DNA of 64,000 bases, taken from Hyaloperonospora brassicae. Its lineage: Eukaryota > Oomycota > Peronosporomycetes > Peronosporales > Peronosporaceae. Of the stretch, positions 33,734-43,092 are shown one piece after another. How positions within the stretch are numbered: position 1 is the stretch's first letter; each line of letters starts with the position of its first letter. Under the pieces are notes generated by a model that did not search any database, was not told the DNA's origin, and saw nothing but the letters and a program-made list of their open reading frames with translations. A program made the translations under genes and the position numbers. The stretch spans positions 62,001 to 126,000 of the forward strand of contig CANTFL010000094.1 of the NCBI GenBank assembly GCA_947650285.1. Reading direction: 5' to 3'.

Positions 33734-33797
33734 CTCGGTTGAATACCGAGGTATCATATCTGCGCGACCAGACGGATCGTCTGGAGCGCGAACGCAA
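33246..33797 (-). CDS. Chromodomain frame of gypsy A2
   Basis: Chromodomain [33 protein letters not shown] at about 33285-33435 on the minus strand, ending at 33246. It is preceded by an Arg/Ser/Pro-rich linker. It is one base out of phase with the preceding integrase frame exactly as in A1. The domain would direct integration to methylated histone H3 chromatin. Confidence 0.85.
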   Translation of the reverse strand: MRSRSRRSVWSRRYDTSVFNRVISPRAVASSPKRSGHPARPEAAPWHNRRDPSPNQPRDPCGSSARCRSKRSVGRARASSHRAIHRLRDPSRKGRDGGPGVLEEVFPPPPHPLVDAHGDQRFLVERILNHRDDSGSRTSYLVQWRGYPPSWNSWEPRSQLLMDVEGLVRQYDETHPMSPVAHR

Positions 33798-35035
33798 GAA
33801 CTTGATGGATGTTCTTGAACGTGGGGGCTATCTTCATCGAAAGAAGAAGGCTCGTACTGACAGTACGGCCTGAGCCTCCCCACGTAAAACGTAGGATGCG
33901 TGCGCATCTTACGTGGCAATTCGAGTGTGTATGCATTGCCCTTGCGATGCAACACTCGAAATGGCCCAATGTATTTCGGCAGTAGTTTACTACTGCCGAC
34001 ACTAGTGACTGCATGTCCAGGTAGGTTTACCGTTGACAGTAGTACTAGGTCATTAACCTTAAATGAAAGAACATTTGCTCTTCCATTCTTGTCTGCGTTC
34101 CGTTTCTGACGGTCCACCGCATTTGCGATGGAGTCATGAACGAAACGGACTACCGCTTCTCGAGTCAGCAGGAAGTTCTCTGCTGACTTGTTGTTTTGTC
34201 TTTCAGTGCGCTTCGTGCGCACTGCTAAGAGATTGTTCTCTTCTTCAGCGAGGTTGTCTTCTTCCTCGCTGGCATAATCGTTGACGATGCTGGATATACC
34301 AGCATCGTCATCATCATCCGAGTCAATAATAGCAGCGTCGCTATTATTGAGGTGGTCTTCTTCATCGATGTAGACCTGATCGACATCGGCATCATACGTG
34401 ACGACGTTTGCGTCGACACGTGATGAGCAAGAGCCAAAACGGTTTTTGCTCGAGCGAGTCCCTCCCCCCCTTATCCAAGAGTCACACTCTAGAAGGGTGG
34501 GCACACGTGGATGGCGTAGGCCATTCACGTAAAACGGTGTGTGCTGTGTTGAAGCATGCACCGAATTATTGATGGCGAATTCCACCATGGGTAGGAATTC
34601 GCTCCAACTCGAAAAGGAGTGGACATATCCTCGAAGGATCTCTTCGAGGACACGGTTCGCACGTTCCGTCTGACCATCTGTTTCGGGATGGTCAGAAGTG
34701 GACATCTTCAATCGTGTTCCGAGAGTACGGAACACGGTTTGCCAAAATTCCGCCGTGAACCGAGGGTCACGGTCGGATACGAGTTCACGGGGTAACCCGT
34801 GGAGTCTAAAGACCGTGTCTAGAAAGACACGAGCACAACCTTGAGCCTTGATTGACTCAGGGACAGCAGCAAGATGGACCATCTTGCTGAATCGGTCCAC
34901 AAACACAAGAATACCATTATTCTTGTGAGCGTCTTCGGGAAACCCGAAGACGAAGTCCATTGAAACGGACTGCCAGCACTCTGTCGGAACAGGCAGAGGC
35001 TGCAATGGCGCACGGGATGAAGGACTAGGCTTCAC
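33428..35035 (-). CDS. pol: Gypsy A2 integrase core, acidic linker and GPY/F
   Basis: Integrase DDE core (MDFVFGFPED, SDRDPRFTAEFW, HPETDGQTERAN; about 34660-34965), then an acidic segment (IIDSDDDDDAGI, SEEEDNLAEEENN; about 34245-34335), a basic stretch, and the GPY/F motif YIGPFRVLHRKGN (about 33935-33975). The ATG at 35035 is internal: the zinc-finger end CEVCQRV is encoded just upstream in the same frame, so translation would come from the upstream pol frame if the frameshift near 35090 were absent. Open throughout, unlike A1. Confidence 0.92.
   Translation of the reverse strand: MKPSPSSRAPLQPLPVPTECWQSVSMDFVFGFPEDAHKNNGILVFVDRFSKMVHLAAVPESIKAQGCARVFLDTVFRLHGLPRELVSDRDPRFTAEFWQTVFRTLGTRLKMSTSDHPETDGQTERANRVLEEILRGYVHSFSSWSEFLPMVEFAINNSVHASTQHTPFYVNGLRHPRVPTLLECDSWIRGGGTRSSKNRFGSCSSRVDANVVTYDADVDQVYIDEEDHLNNSDAAIIDSDDDDDAGISSIVNDYASEEEDNLAEEENNLLAVRTKRTERQNNKSAENFLLTREAVVRFVHDSIANAVDRQKRNADKNGRANVLSFKVNDLVLLSTVNLPGHAVTSVGSSKLLPKYIGPFRVLHRKGNAYTLELPRKMRTHPTFYVGRLRPYCQYEPSSFDEDSPHVQEHPSSSCVRAPDDPSGRADMIPRYSTELSLRELSPARRKGADIPLDLKLRRGIIGAIPRPISLVILAVLPHGVGQSVASVALVLQVIAQFIDCAIHLVRVEMVGLGFWRRSFLLHHILWWMLTVINAF
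33634..33873 (+). other. Coiled-coil extension frame after the antisense gene
   Basis: Adjacent frame that overlaps the end of the antisense gene and runs on with [18 protein letters not shown] and [18 protein letters not shown], a heptad-like coiled coil, to a stop at 33873. It is one base out of phase with the 487-aa frame. The same base offset also separates pol from the chromodomain on the other strand. Confidence 0.5.
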
Positions 35036-35096
35036 CCGTTGACATACTTCGCAAGCACGTATGTACTTGCGAACAAACTGATACTGGCGGGGCCTG

Positions 35097-36749
35097 TTAA
35101 AAGTCGCGACTTACCGTGAGGTAAGTCTTTTCTCTACCACGATGGCCGCTTCTTGGGGCATCGTGACACTCATACATGATGCGCAAACGCAAATCATGAT
35201 GAGCGGGTACGACGACACGCCTCGTGTCGTCGGCAACAGCTGTATAGTACAGCAATCCGTTGCGTGTACTATACCGATCCGATGAGGATCGGTACAAAGC
35301 CGGTAAATCCCTCATGGATTTACTGGATGGATTCACCAGATGATCCATCAATCGCAGAAGATCCTTATCTTCCGCGTATGCCTTTCGTACGTCGTCAAGT
35401 AAACTTGACGACGGGACACTGACTGACAGTGTCGCAACAGTGGGCTTGTCCTCACTGTTGGATTGCGCGTCCGGCTCGAAATCGGGCCGGCGCGAAAGAG
35501 CATCCGCGACGACATTGAGTCGTCCCGGTTTATACTCCACGGAGAAGTTATACTCCGCGAAGAAAGACAGCCACCTCGCCATTCTTTGCGAGAGGTGTGG
35601 GCTGTTTACGGCCGTGCGTAATGACGCATGGTCCGTGTAGACAACAAACGGTCTATCTCCCAGGAGATAGACGCGAAACTTAGCCAGTGCGTATTTCATG
35701 GCAAGGAGTTCCTTGTCATGCACTGGGTAATTACGCTCAGCTGCTTGCAGCTGACGCGACTGATAACAGATGACGCGCTCCGCGCCATCTGCATCGAACT
35801 GCATTAACGCACAGCCGATTGCGAAATCGCTGGCGTCACAGACCACATGAAATGGTCTGTCCTGATCTGCAATCGCCAAGATCGGCGATTGCATCAAGCT
35901 TTGCTTGATACCTTCAAAGGAACGCTGGCACTCAGCGTTCCATGACCACTTGACATTTTTCTTGAGCAAGCAAGAAAGATGTACCGTCATCTCGGCGTAG
36001 TTGCGCGAGTACTTGTGCAAGTACGCCGCAAGACCAAGGAACTTTCGAAGTCCCTTGACATCGACTGGCACTGGCCAGTCGGTGATCGCCTTGATCTTTT
36101 CGGGATCAGGGCGTACGCCGTGTTTCCCCACGATGCACCCAAGAAGTGGTATTTCGCTAGCCGCGAATATACACTTCTTGAGGTTGGCGTACAACTTATG
36201 CTTGCGCATAAGTTGAAGAACCTGACGAACGTGAGTTCTGTGAACTTCAACGTCCGTCTTCCCGTCCATAGCCCGGCTATGGACGAACACATCGTCGAAG
36301 TAACTCGGTGCGAAGTTTCGCACCGGTCTCAACAGATTTGTTACACATCTGTTGAATGTTGCAGGGGCATTACTCAGCCCCTGTGGCATCACTAGCCACT
36401 CCCACAGCATCCCGCTGGGGGTACTCACTGCTGTGAACGGGACGTCCCGTTCACGCATCAGGATCTGATAGAATCCATCCATCAGATCCATGGACGAAAA
36501 GATGGTACTCTTTGACATACCATCTATGATTACGTCCTTCCTCGGTATCGGCGTCTGAGCCGGTACCGTTGCAGCATTCAACTTGTTGAATGCGTGCACT
36601 ATCCGCCACCCTCCTGTGGCCTTTCGCACACAGAAGGTCGGAGAGCTGTGAGGGGATGTTGATTCCATCACATGGCCCGCTGCTAAGCGATCGGCAAAGA
36701 ACTTGTCGATCGCTATCACTTGTTCACGAGGCAGTGGCCACTGCTTCAT
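35097..36749 (-). CDS. pol: Gypsy A2 reverse transcriptase and RNase H
   Basis: RT with KATGGWRIVHAFNKLN, SMDLMDGFYQILM, MPQGLSNAPATFNR and catalytic YFDD (36302-36291). RNase H follows with DASDFAIGCALMQF and YTDHAS, and then the start of the integrase zinc finger (HRGREKTYLTVSRDF). The first Met lies after a premature stop at 36787-36789 and is not the natural start; the frame is continuous with 36789-38090 except for that codon. The 3' end is a frameshift, one base more than A1 in the DFYWP segment. It is about 97% identical to A1 at the protein level by eye. Confidence 0.93.
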   Translation of the reverse strand: MKQWPLPREQVIAIDKFFADRLAAGHVMESTSPHSSPTFCVRKATGGWRIVHAFNKLNAATVPAQTPIPRKDVIIDGMSKSTIFSSMDLMDGFYQILMRERDVPFTAVSTPSGMLWEWLVMPQGLSNAPATFNRCVTNLLRPVRNFAPSYFDDVFVHSRAMDGKTDVEVHRTHVRQVLQLMRKHKLYANLKKCIFAASEIPLLGCIVGKHGVRPDPEKIKAITDWPVPVDVKGLRKFLGLAAYLHKYSRNYAEMTVHLSCLLKKNVKWSWNAECQRSFEGIKQSLMQSPILAIADQDRPFHVVCDASDFAIGCALMQFDADGAERVICYQSRQLQAAERNYPVHDKELLAMKYALAKFRVYLLGDRPFVVYTDHASLRTAVNSPHLSQRMARWLSFFAEYNFSVEYKPGRLNVVADALSRRPDFEPDAQSNSEDKPTVATLSVSVPSSSLLDDVRKAYAEDKDLLRLMDHLVNPSSKSMRDLPALYRSSSDRYSTRNGLLYYTAVADDTRRVVVPAHHDLRLRIMYECHDAPRSGHRGREKTYLTVSRDF

Positions 36750-36788
36750 GACACAGTATTTCGAGCCCGGTTTGAGCTCGATCTCGTG

Positions 36789-38090
36789 TCAAGTGCCTTT
36801 GTCCTTAGGCAACTCGCAAGGTACGGATTCAGGGAACACATCCCTGAATTCGATCAAATCCTTATACAAAGGATTTGCCTGAAGTGACTCCCAGGATTGG
36901 GACGCGTATCGCTCAATCCGAGTCTTCTCATCGAGGACACTTTCGTCCATCGATGAGCTGCTGAGAACCCGTTCGTTCTCAGCAAATACTGTTGCCGACC
37001 GAATGTCGGTCACATACTCGTCCTCTGTGACGAGTACGCAGATCTGCTTGACTTTGCCACTACGCAGATCACGCAAGAACCGTTTCGGTTCTAGCGTTGG
37101 CAACTGAGTTATCTCCGAAGTCAACTTCGGAGGCACAATCAGATCAAGCGTATAAGCGCCTACGCTTGATCCGTCATTAACCAAGACGTTCAACGTCTCG
37201 GTTTCTTCCTGGGATCTTGCTTCCACAGGTTGCTGAGGGCCTGATCCCTCAGCAAGCAACTCTTGAGGAACTCCTTCCTCAAGTACGTGGGGACTTATTC
37301 CCTCGACGTCTTCCGACTGTGGCTGTGCAACCACAGTCAGGAACCGATCCTCTACGGTCGACTCTCCAGTCGACCTAGGATTTTCATGTTGCCCCTTGGG
37401 GGCAACAGATTTCTTTCTTCTAAGATGCTGCCCGCTAGGCATGCATCCATGTCCCGGTCCACTCGACTTATTCGAGTGGTGGACCTTCGGCGCAGCCTGT
37501 ACTTCTGTACAGCCGCCGGGAGCTTGCTCCACAGTGTAGTGATCAACTACACTGTGACCTTGTGCAGTCGTGCTAACGACCGTACCGCAAGTGAGGCCAT
37601 CGCACTCACTCGCAGAACATCCACACGCTTGTGGACGCTCCAAGATGTTCATCAGATGGCCATCTGATGAACAAGCAGCAGGCATCTTCACGGATCGATG
37701 CTGCCAGCTCACCCTTGGCTCGTATTTTCTGAGCCAAGGTAATCCCAGGATGACATCAAATTTGTCATCCAGATCTAGTACGATGAAATCATCATCGTAC
37801 TGCTCGCCCTCTAACGTGTAGTGGATTCCTACTACACGTTTCTCAACGGTTATCGATGCGCCTGTTGCAAGGCGCACCGTCATTCTTGTGAGGGGAATGT
37901 CGCGCTCAACGAACTTGAGCCTACGACCCTCTAGTGACTGGCGACGAACAAAGCTGTTCGACGCCCCACAGTCTACTAGGGCACGAAGCGACAAGTCATT
38001 TGTCGCTTCCAACTTCAAGGTGATGAGCGAAACGTCATCACCAGGTGCAGAGACACACAATGATTGTGTATCTGGAGCAACTTTCATCAA
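36789..38090 (-). CDS. Gypsy A2 protease and pro-RT linker
   Basis: N-terminal aspartic-protease-like domain with ALVDCGASNSFV (about residues 36-47) and DVILGLPWL (about 110-118), followed by a long linker to the RT start (LIEFRDVFPESVPCELP). The active-site triplet is DCG instead of DS/TG. The frame is ended by TGA at 36789 where A1 has CGA. It is in a different frame from gag, which ends at 38141, so gag and pol are separate frames here. A1 lacks about 400 bp of this region. Confidence 0.88.
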   Translation of the reverse strand: MMKVAPDTQSLCVSAPGDDVSLITLKLEATNDLSLRALVDCGASNSFVRRQSLEGRRLKFVERDIPLTRMTVRLATGASITVEKRVVGIHYTLEGEQYDDDFIVLDLDDKFDVILGLPWLRKYEPRVSWQHRSVKMPAACSSDGHLMNILERPQACGCSASECDGLTCGTVVSTTAQGHSVVDHYTVEQAPGGCTEVQAAPKVHHSNKSSGPGHGCMPSGQHLRRKKSVAPKGQHENPRSTGESTVEDRFLTVVAQPQSEDVEGISPHVLEEGVPQELLAEGSGPQQPVEARSQEETETLNVLVNDGSSVGAYTLDLIVPPKLTSEITQLPTLEPKRFLRDLRSGKVKQICVLVTEDEYVTDIRSATVFAENERVLSSSSMDESVLDEKTRIERYASQSWESLQANPLYKDLIEFRDVFPESVPCELPKDKGT

Positions 38091-38140
38091 GAGGTTTGCA
38101 AATTCTCTTGAGGTTGCTGGATCAGTAGGGCGCTCCGCCC

Positions 38141-39295
38141 CTACTGACCCCGACCATTTTTTGATGGCCCGTCTCGCTGTTGCGGCTTCGCAACAGCGCT
38201 GGACCCACGCCCATTGCCCTTTCTGGCGAATGGTCGTCCATTTCGCTCAGTACTGTTTGGTACTGGGCGCGGAGCACTACACTCGTATGCGTAGTGCCCT
38301 AACTTCTGACAGCGATTGCACCTCTGCAATCGCTTGTTGCTTGTAGAGCGAGGTCTCTCGCTCTCAACATAACAGAGGTCCATTGGTTCTGGACCTCCGA
38401 TCTCTTGTCGTCTCGGTGGACGGTAAGAGTTTGAGCTAGCATGAGCCTGTCTCATGCTAAAGTCTTCCTGTTCCGCGGCTGATATCGCTTCTTCAAGCGT
38501 ATTCAGCTCAAGGCGGAACAGGTGGCTCCTGACGGGCCCTTCTGCGAGCCCTTGCATGAACACCGTAATCAACGTGTGTTCATGAACTGGGTTTGCAGTT
38601 ATACTACTCGCAAGGAGTCGTATATGTTGTGCGTAAGCGTGCACATCACGCTTACCCTGCTTGAGTTTCAGGAGCTCTGAACGAGCCCTGAACTCAGCAC
38701 GTGGCGGCTCAAACGTTTGTCTGAGCCGGGACTTGAAGTCATCTAGCGACCTAAACACATTTGGGTCGCTACTCTCGAGTCCCAGGGACCAAGTTTTGGC
38801 ACGCCCTGCCAAGTGGGTCTGAGCAAATGTGAGTTTCATTTGCTCATCTTCGACGCGACGAGCGCTTAAGGCTCTGTCGAGTTCGACAAACCATAGTAAC
38901 AGGGAGTCCTCCGGGACTCCACTGTACTTGGAGATGTCGACTTTCATCACTTCGGGACGACGCGCATTCGCCGTCCCGCCCACAGCAGCATGGAATTGCT
39001 GCTGTCTCAACAGCTCCGTCTGTTGAGCACCGAGTTCTCTCAACTGCTCGGCCTGTTGAGAGCCTTGCTGGTGAAGCAAGGCTACTTTCTCCCTCTCGAG
39101 AGCAAGTTCATTGTGAATGAACTTGGCGATAGCAGCATGTTGTTGGTCTCTGTCTAGAGACTCCAACATGGTGCTGACGACGAGTTCGCCTACGGTAGAA
39201 CTCATTCGTTCTACCGCACCCCATTCGATGTCACTCAAATGGGTAAACCCTTCACGCGTGGCGTGAAAGGTGTCTTCTTCATCCAACATGTTCAT
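38141..39295 (-). CDS. gag: Gypsy A2 gag (384 aa)
   Basis: Intact capsid/nucleocapsid polyprotein. N-terminal helical, Gln-rich part (HQQGSQQAEQLRELG), capsid-like core (KYSGVPEDSLLLWFVELDRA, FAQTHLAGRAKTW, FRARSELLKLKQG), and a C-terminal zinc knuckle CNRCQKLGHYAYEC (CX2CX4HX4C, about residues 325-340) that binds RNA. The start chosen is the first Met, 45 bp after the LTR; a second Met two codons later matches the A1 start. Confidence 0.93.
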   Translation of the reverse strand: MNMLDEEDTFHATREGFTHLSDIEWGAVERMSSTVGELVVSTMLESLDRDQQHAAIAKFIHNELALEREKVALLHQQGSQQAEQLRELGAQQTELLRQQQFHAAVGGTANARRPEVMKVDISKYSGVPEDSLLLWFVELDRALSARRVEDEQMKLTFAQTHLAGRAKTWSLGLESSDPNVFRSLDDFKSRLRQTFEPPRAEFRARSELLKLKQGKRDVHAYAQHIRLLASSITANPVHEHTLITVFMQGLAEGPVRSHLFRLELNTLEEAISAAEQEDFSMRQAHASSNSYRPPRRQEIGGPEPMDLCYVESERPRSTSNKRLQRCNRCQKLGHYAYECSAPRPVPNSTERNGRPFARKGNGRGSSAVAKPQQRDGPSKNGRGQ

Positions 39296-39319
39296 GTTGG
39301 ATGATGTGGTCCTTGGAAG

Positions 39320-39339
39320 GACTACAAAGTGCTACCAGG
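39320..39339 (-). other. Primer-binding region of gypsy A2
   Basis: Directly after the 5' LTR, the minus strand reads CCTGGTAGCACTTTG. TGGTAGCA is complementary to the 3' end of an initiator-methionine-type tRNA, two bases after the LTR. The tRNA identity is inferred from the short match. Confidence 0.6.
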
Positions 39340-39727
39340 TGTAACGGGGCACACCCTTGCGTAACTTAACGCAAGGGATTTGGGTGCCCCGACGGACGTA
39401 CACGTGGCGAGCGAGGAAGCGTAGGTAGGGTAAAAGTAGAACTGTTATATTAATAAATTAAGTCTTTAAACTACTGTCTCTTCGTTTGACTTAATTCAAT
39501 TATACTAATATAACTGCATGTATGGTGACGTCTCGTCACCACTCATTGCGCGCGTCTTGCGGCGATTGGTGGGTTGATATCATCACGATATCAACCAATG
39601 AACAGACCCTTTGGTCGACCTGTCAATATCACCACTTTGGTGATATTGTTTAAAGAATATCCATCTTATATTCTTTATTGTCACTTTCCTTAAGTGACAA
39701 TATCATGTAACGGGCTGCCCCGTTACA
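39340..39727 (-). repeat. Gypsy A2 5' LTR (388 bp)
   Basis: One base different from 31753-32140. It lies upstream of gag on the minus strand and is followed on the outside by the target duplicate CCAAA. Confidence 0.97.
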
Positions 39728-40639
39728 CCAAACGCCTCGTCCCGGCAAGGTCGGGAAGTTTAACAGTGCGTCACTGGGACCATAACATTTTAAATTCTTA
39801 CCTGGGGAATATACAATTTCGTTCTACGAGGAACTTGAGGTTTATAAAGGTTTTGGACTAAGCGCCTTGTGATGTCAGTGCAGGTTACATCGATATTACG
39901 TCGATGTACGCACCGCTGCCACGAGTAGCCGTAGATTGAGTAACGGATCATCGATGGAACGATCCCTTAGTGAGAATCGCAATGCGAGTGCAATATAGCT
40001 GCAACGGGAGCGTGCAGGCCGTGTGACTCACTGCACAGACGAAGAGTTAATTATACTGAGCGTGTGAAGGATCACAGCGCTGGCAATTAGAGCAAAAATT
40101 TGGCCGATTGGCACGTCTTATATTTTCTCTACATTTGCTATAATAGGCAGTGCATCACCGAAACTGTCAAAAATTACGCCATTAGGTCCCATCATGCGTA
40201 CTTCTGTGATTGACTTGAATGACCACGTTCCTTCAAATCGTAGAGCCACTGGATGCGGCTAACAGCTGCAACGTGATATTTCTCAACTTCTTTGCAAGAA
40301 CATTGCACCTGTTCTGCATCCTTTCTTGAATCTGCGCTGATCGAGCACAGTGGTAGCCTTTACTGATATCGGAAAGCTACGGGCATATTGCTCAACAAGC
40401 GTGTGAAAGCGCTCGAGACGGGACAGATGCTGCAGATGTGACCAAGCCGAAGCTCGCTAATTCATTGAACAAATTAAATTCAGCAGGACTTTTAGTCGGT
40501 GGTTGATGAGATTAGTCCGTTTCGTGTAGTTCAAACTAAAATTGGGTCAATGAGAAATCGTCTTAAAATTATATTCTCCAATATGTACCTCGCAAGCCTA
40601 ATATTATAGGAGTGTAAACTGCATTGGGTAATATCGACA

Positions 40640-40890
40640 CCTCTCTACTTACTGGTTAGTGCCACTGAATCTGGGGCCGGGAGGAGTACCTGGATCGATA
40701 CCCACGGGGGGCGGGTACGGTTACAGGCGCCGGAGATAGACAAACATATTAGACGAGCAAACAGCCAATGGGTGACCGCCCTACCAACCCGCACCTTAGG
40801 TATGTATTACTTTGGGTCGGATGGAAGCCCTACTGGCCTCAAAGTCCCACAGTGGAATACGGGGTGAGGGCCCTCTAAGAAATTATAACA
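40640..40890 (+). repeat. SINE-like GC-rich unit, right arm copy
   Basis: Mirror copy of 26840-27070: TACTGGTTAGTGC at 40650-40662 and the B-box GGATCGATACC at 40692-40702. It was present before the arm duplication. Confidence 0.4.
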
Positions 40891-41868
40891 GTGTCACAAT
40901 ACTCGTAGCCCACACCGGGGTGATCTGAAGGACTACGCCGCGTAAAATCGTACTTCTTAGTGCAGTCCATCATATCAAGTAACTTAGCCATTAATCGCTG
41001 CTAGACACGCAACAATTGGCGTTCAACGAAATAATAATTTGGAGTTTGCAGTTGATCCATTTGACTAGATGAAAATGTGCTATAGGAGATTCGACTGCAT
41101 TGAACACAATTATAGTCTTACCTTTCTATGTATGCGTCCGTATAGAAGATAGGCCTTCCTCTGCACATGCCGTGGACGTAGGGTTGCGAGGCACGTTCCG
41201 TCACTATTTCAGTGTAGGCGGCTTGTTCTGTGCGGTTATAAGCGCAGAGTGCCCCGTTTAAATGGCAGCACTTTGTGATCTGTCCAACGACTACGTAATT
41301 TTCATCCAACACGAAGAAAACAGGATCGCTTTCATGCCAAGCGTAAAGTATTTGCGCGTTTGAGTTACATCAAATGGGCCATCCGGTTTGCTATAAAAGG
41401 CGATAAGTACATGCCGCAATACCAAGTTCTTCCAGCATAAATTTGACGCGTAGAGTTATACGGTAACCTTTTTTACCATTAAGGTGCTCCACAGTCAGAG
41501 CTTTTAAGTGAATAGGATATCCAACACTTTGAAATGTTGAGTCAGCAGTAATGTTAGACTGCACCTAGCGGGTCAACGCACGCACGTTGATCTGAAAGCG
41601 TCGTAAAAAATATCTTCGATTACCACAAATAACCTCTTTTGATATGTCATATCGATTTGAAAGCCACCAACGAGACCTTAAGATCTTAAATAAAGATATA
41701 TTTTTGAAAACTCAAGAAAATGTATCTCCGGTTACTAGGAAGATAATCAAATGGGATTCCATATCAATTCGAATGCCACCATAAAGATCTTCGCATCCTC
41801 GATATATATAATTGCTTCGTTTGCTTTGACAAAATCGACCGAGCATAGCAATATAACTTAGGTCCTAA

Positions 41869-42403
41869 TGTAACGGGGTTACACGTCGACTGGTAGTCGA
41901 CAATAGGTGTGGTACAGAAAAGGGATGGGATCCCCTTAAAAGTAATATTCGAACACAAGTATCAATTGTTGAAGACTGATGTCTGTCAACCACTGATTAC
42001 GAGATCTTTTAATGGGTTTATTTAGAACATAAGTGAGTGGGTTAATTACTTTGTTCTACGGTGTTCTTTTAGGTTAGAAAAAGAAATAAAATTCAGTTCC
42101 CATTTTGATCAGCAAAAGACACGTGACTCTCTGAGGCGTCTTGCGATCGTAAGGAAGTAGCAACTCCTTGTTAAGGCAGCTACTCCTTGTGCACTCAGTG
42201 AGTTTGATTCTCTGAATCATTTGGTCCCCCCTGGAACAGGGACCGTGAGCTCTCTGAGCTTGTTGACTCTTTGAGTCGGGTTCTTTGAACCAACCCTTAG
42301 CTCTCGGAGCTGTTGACCCTTTGAGTCGGGTTCGTAGAACCAAAGTTGCTCGTAAGAGCGTTAAGTCTTCCTCTGACTTAAGGTGTTGTGTAGCTCCTAT
42401 ACA
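41869..42403 (+). repeat. Gypsy B 5' LTR (535 bp)
   Basis: TGTAACGGGGTTACACG to CTCCTATACA. It contains many small hairpins (GTCGACtggtaGTCGAC, GATTCtctGAATC, GGTTCtttGAACC) and two tandem ~52 bp units built on TTTGAGTCGGGTTC. A short stretch after it, AGGTAGCACTTGTTGG, resembles the primer-binding site of gypsy A. The small open frame inside (42343-42074) recurs in all three LTR copies and is not a gene. Confidence 0.93.
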
Positions 42404-42463
42404 TTAGGTAGCACTTGTTGGTCAGTCTACACATGAGTCGGTAACGACTGATCCTCTGTTAGG

Positions 42464-42907
42464 ATGGAGCAATTCACACCCCTCTCTGAGGCCCAAAAGG
42501 TCGCGCTAGATAATCTGACCGCGGCCGTAGGCCCTGAGTATGTGCAGTTTCTAGCTGCACAAGGTCCCGATGTGCTCAATGCACAAGTCGAGACCTTCAT
42601 GAAGTATGAAACGCCCCTTTTAGGGCAGGTTCAAAAACAAGAAGTGTCGGCTATGCCAACACGCTACGTGGCGATGCCAGACAAAGAGTCTAAGCCTCGT
42701 CCCCTTCGAGTGGACGTTAAACATTACTCCGGAAAGGAGAGGGTAAACCTGACCCTCTGGATCCGTGAGATTAAGATGGCCATGAACTCTAGCCTTATCT
42801 CACTGGAGTATCAGCGGGTCTTACTAATCATCTCCAAGCTCGATGGAAGAGCTAGAGAGTGGGCTCTGACGTGTGGCACGTCGGTAGACTTGGCGTTTAC
42901 CACATGA
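42464..42907 (+). pseudogene. gag of gypsy B, N-terminal and capsid part
   Basis: Frame from MEQFTPLSEAQK through a capsid-like block (VDVKHYSGKERVNLTLWIRE, KLDGRAREWAL) that parallels the gypsy A gag core (KYSGVPEDSLLLWFVE, LAGRAKTW). Ends at a TGA at 42907; the zinc-knuckle part continues in another frame. Confidence 0.85.
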
Positions 42908-43092
42908 GATTCGCTCAAGTTAGACCTATTGCGAGTTTCTCGCCGCCTAACCAGGCTTATCGCGTACGCTCTTGCCTCTTGTCTACCCGTCAAGGTAAGA
43001 ATGAGTTAACGGACTGTGTCCAATAAGTGAGAACTCTGATGGCTACTATGCAGTCTGGCCCTCTCCGTGAGACAGTCTAGGTAACATGATTT

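Larger units (their letters stand above)
31748..39732 (-). mobile_element. Ty3/gypsy chromovirus A2, young, nearly intact
   Basis: Element 31753-39727 (7975 bp) on the minus strand, flanked by the perfect 5 bp target duplication CCAAA (31748-31752 and 39728-39732). The mirror site in the left arm is the empty site with a single CCAAA. The two 388 bp LTRs differ at one base. Disabling lesions seen are one nonsense codon at 36787-36789 (CGA in A1, TGA here) and one frameshift near 35090. The element also carries an antisense gene. Confidence 0.97.
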
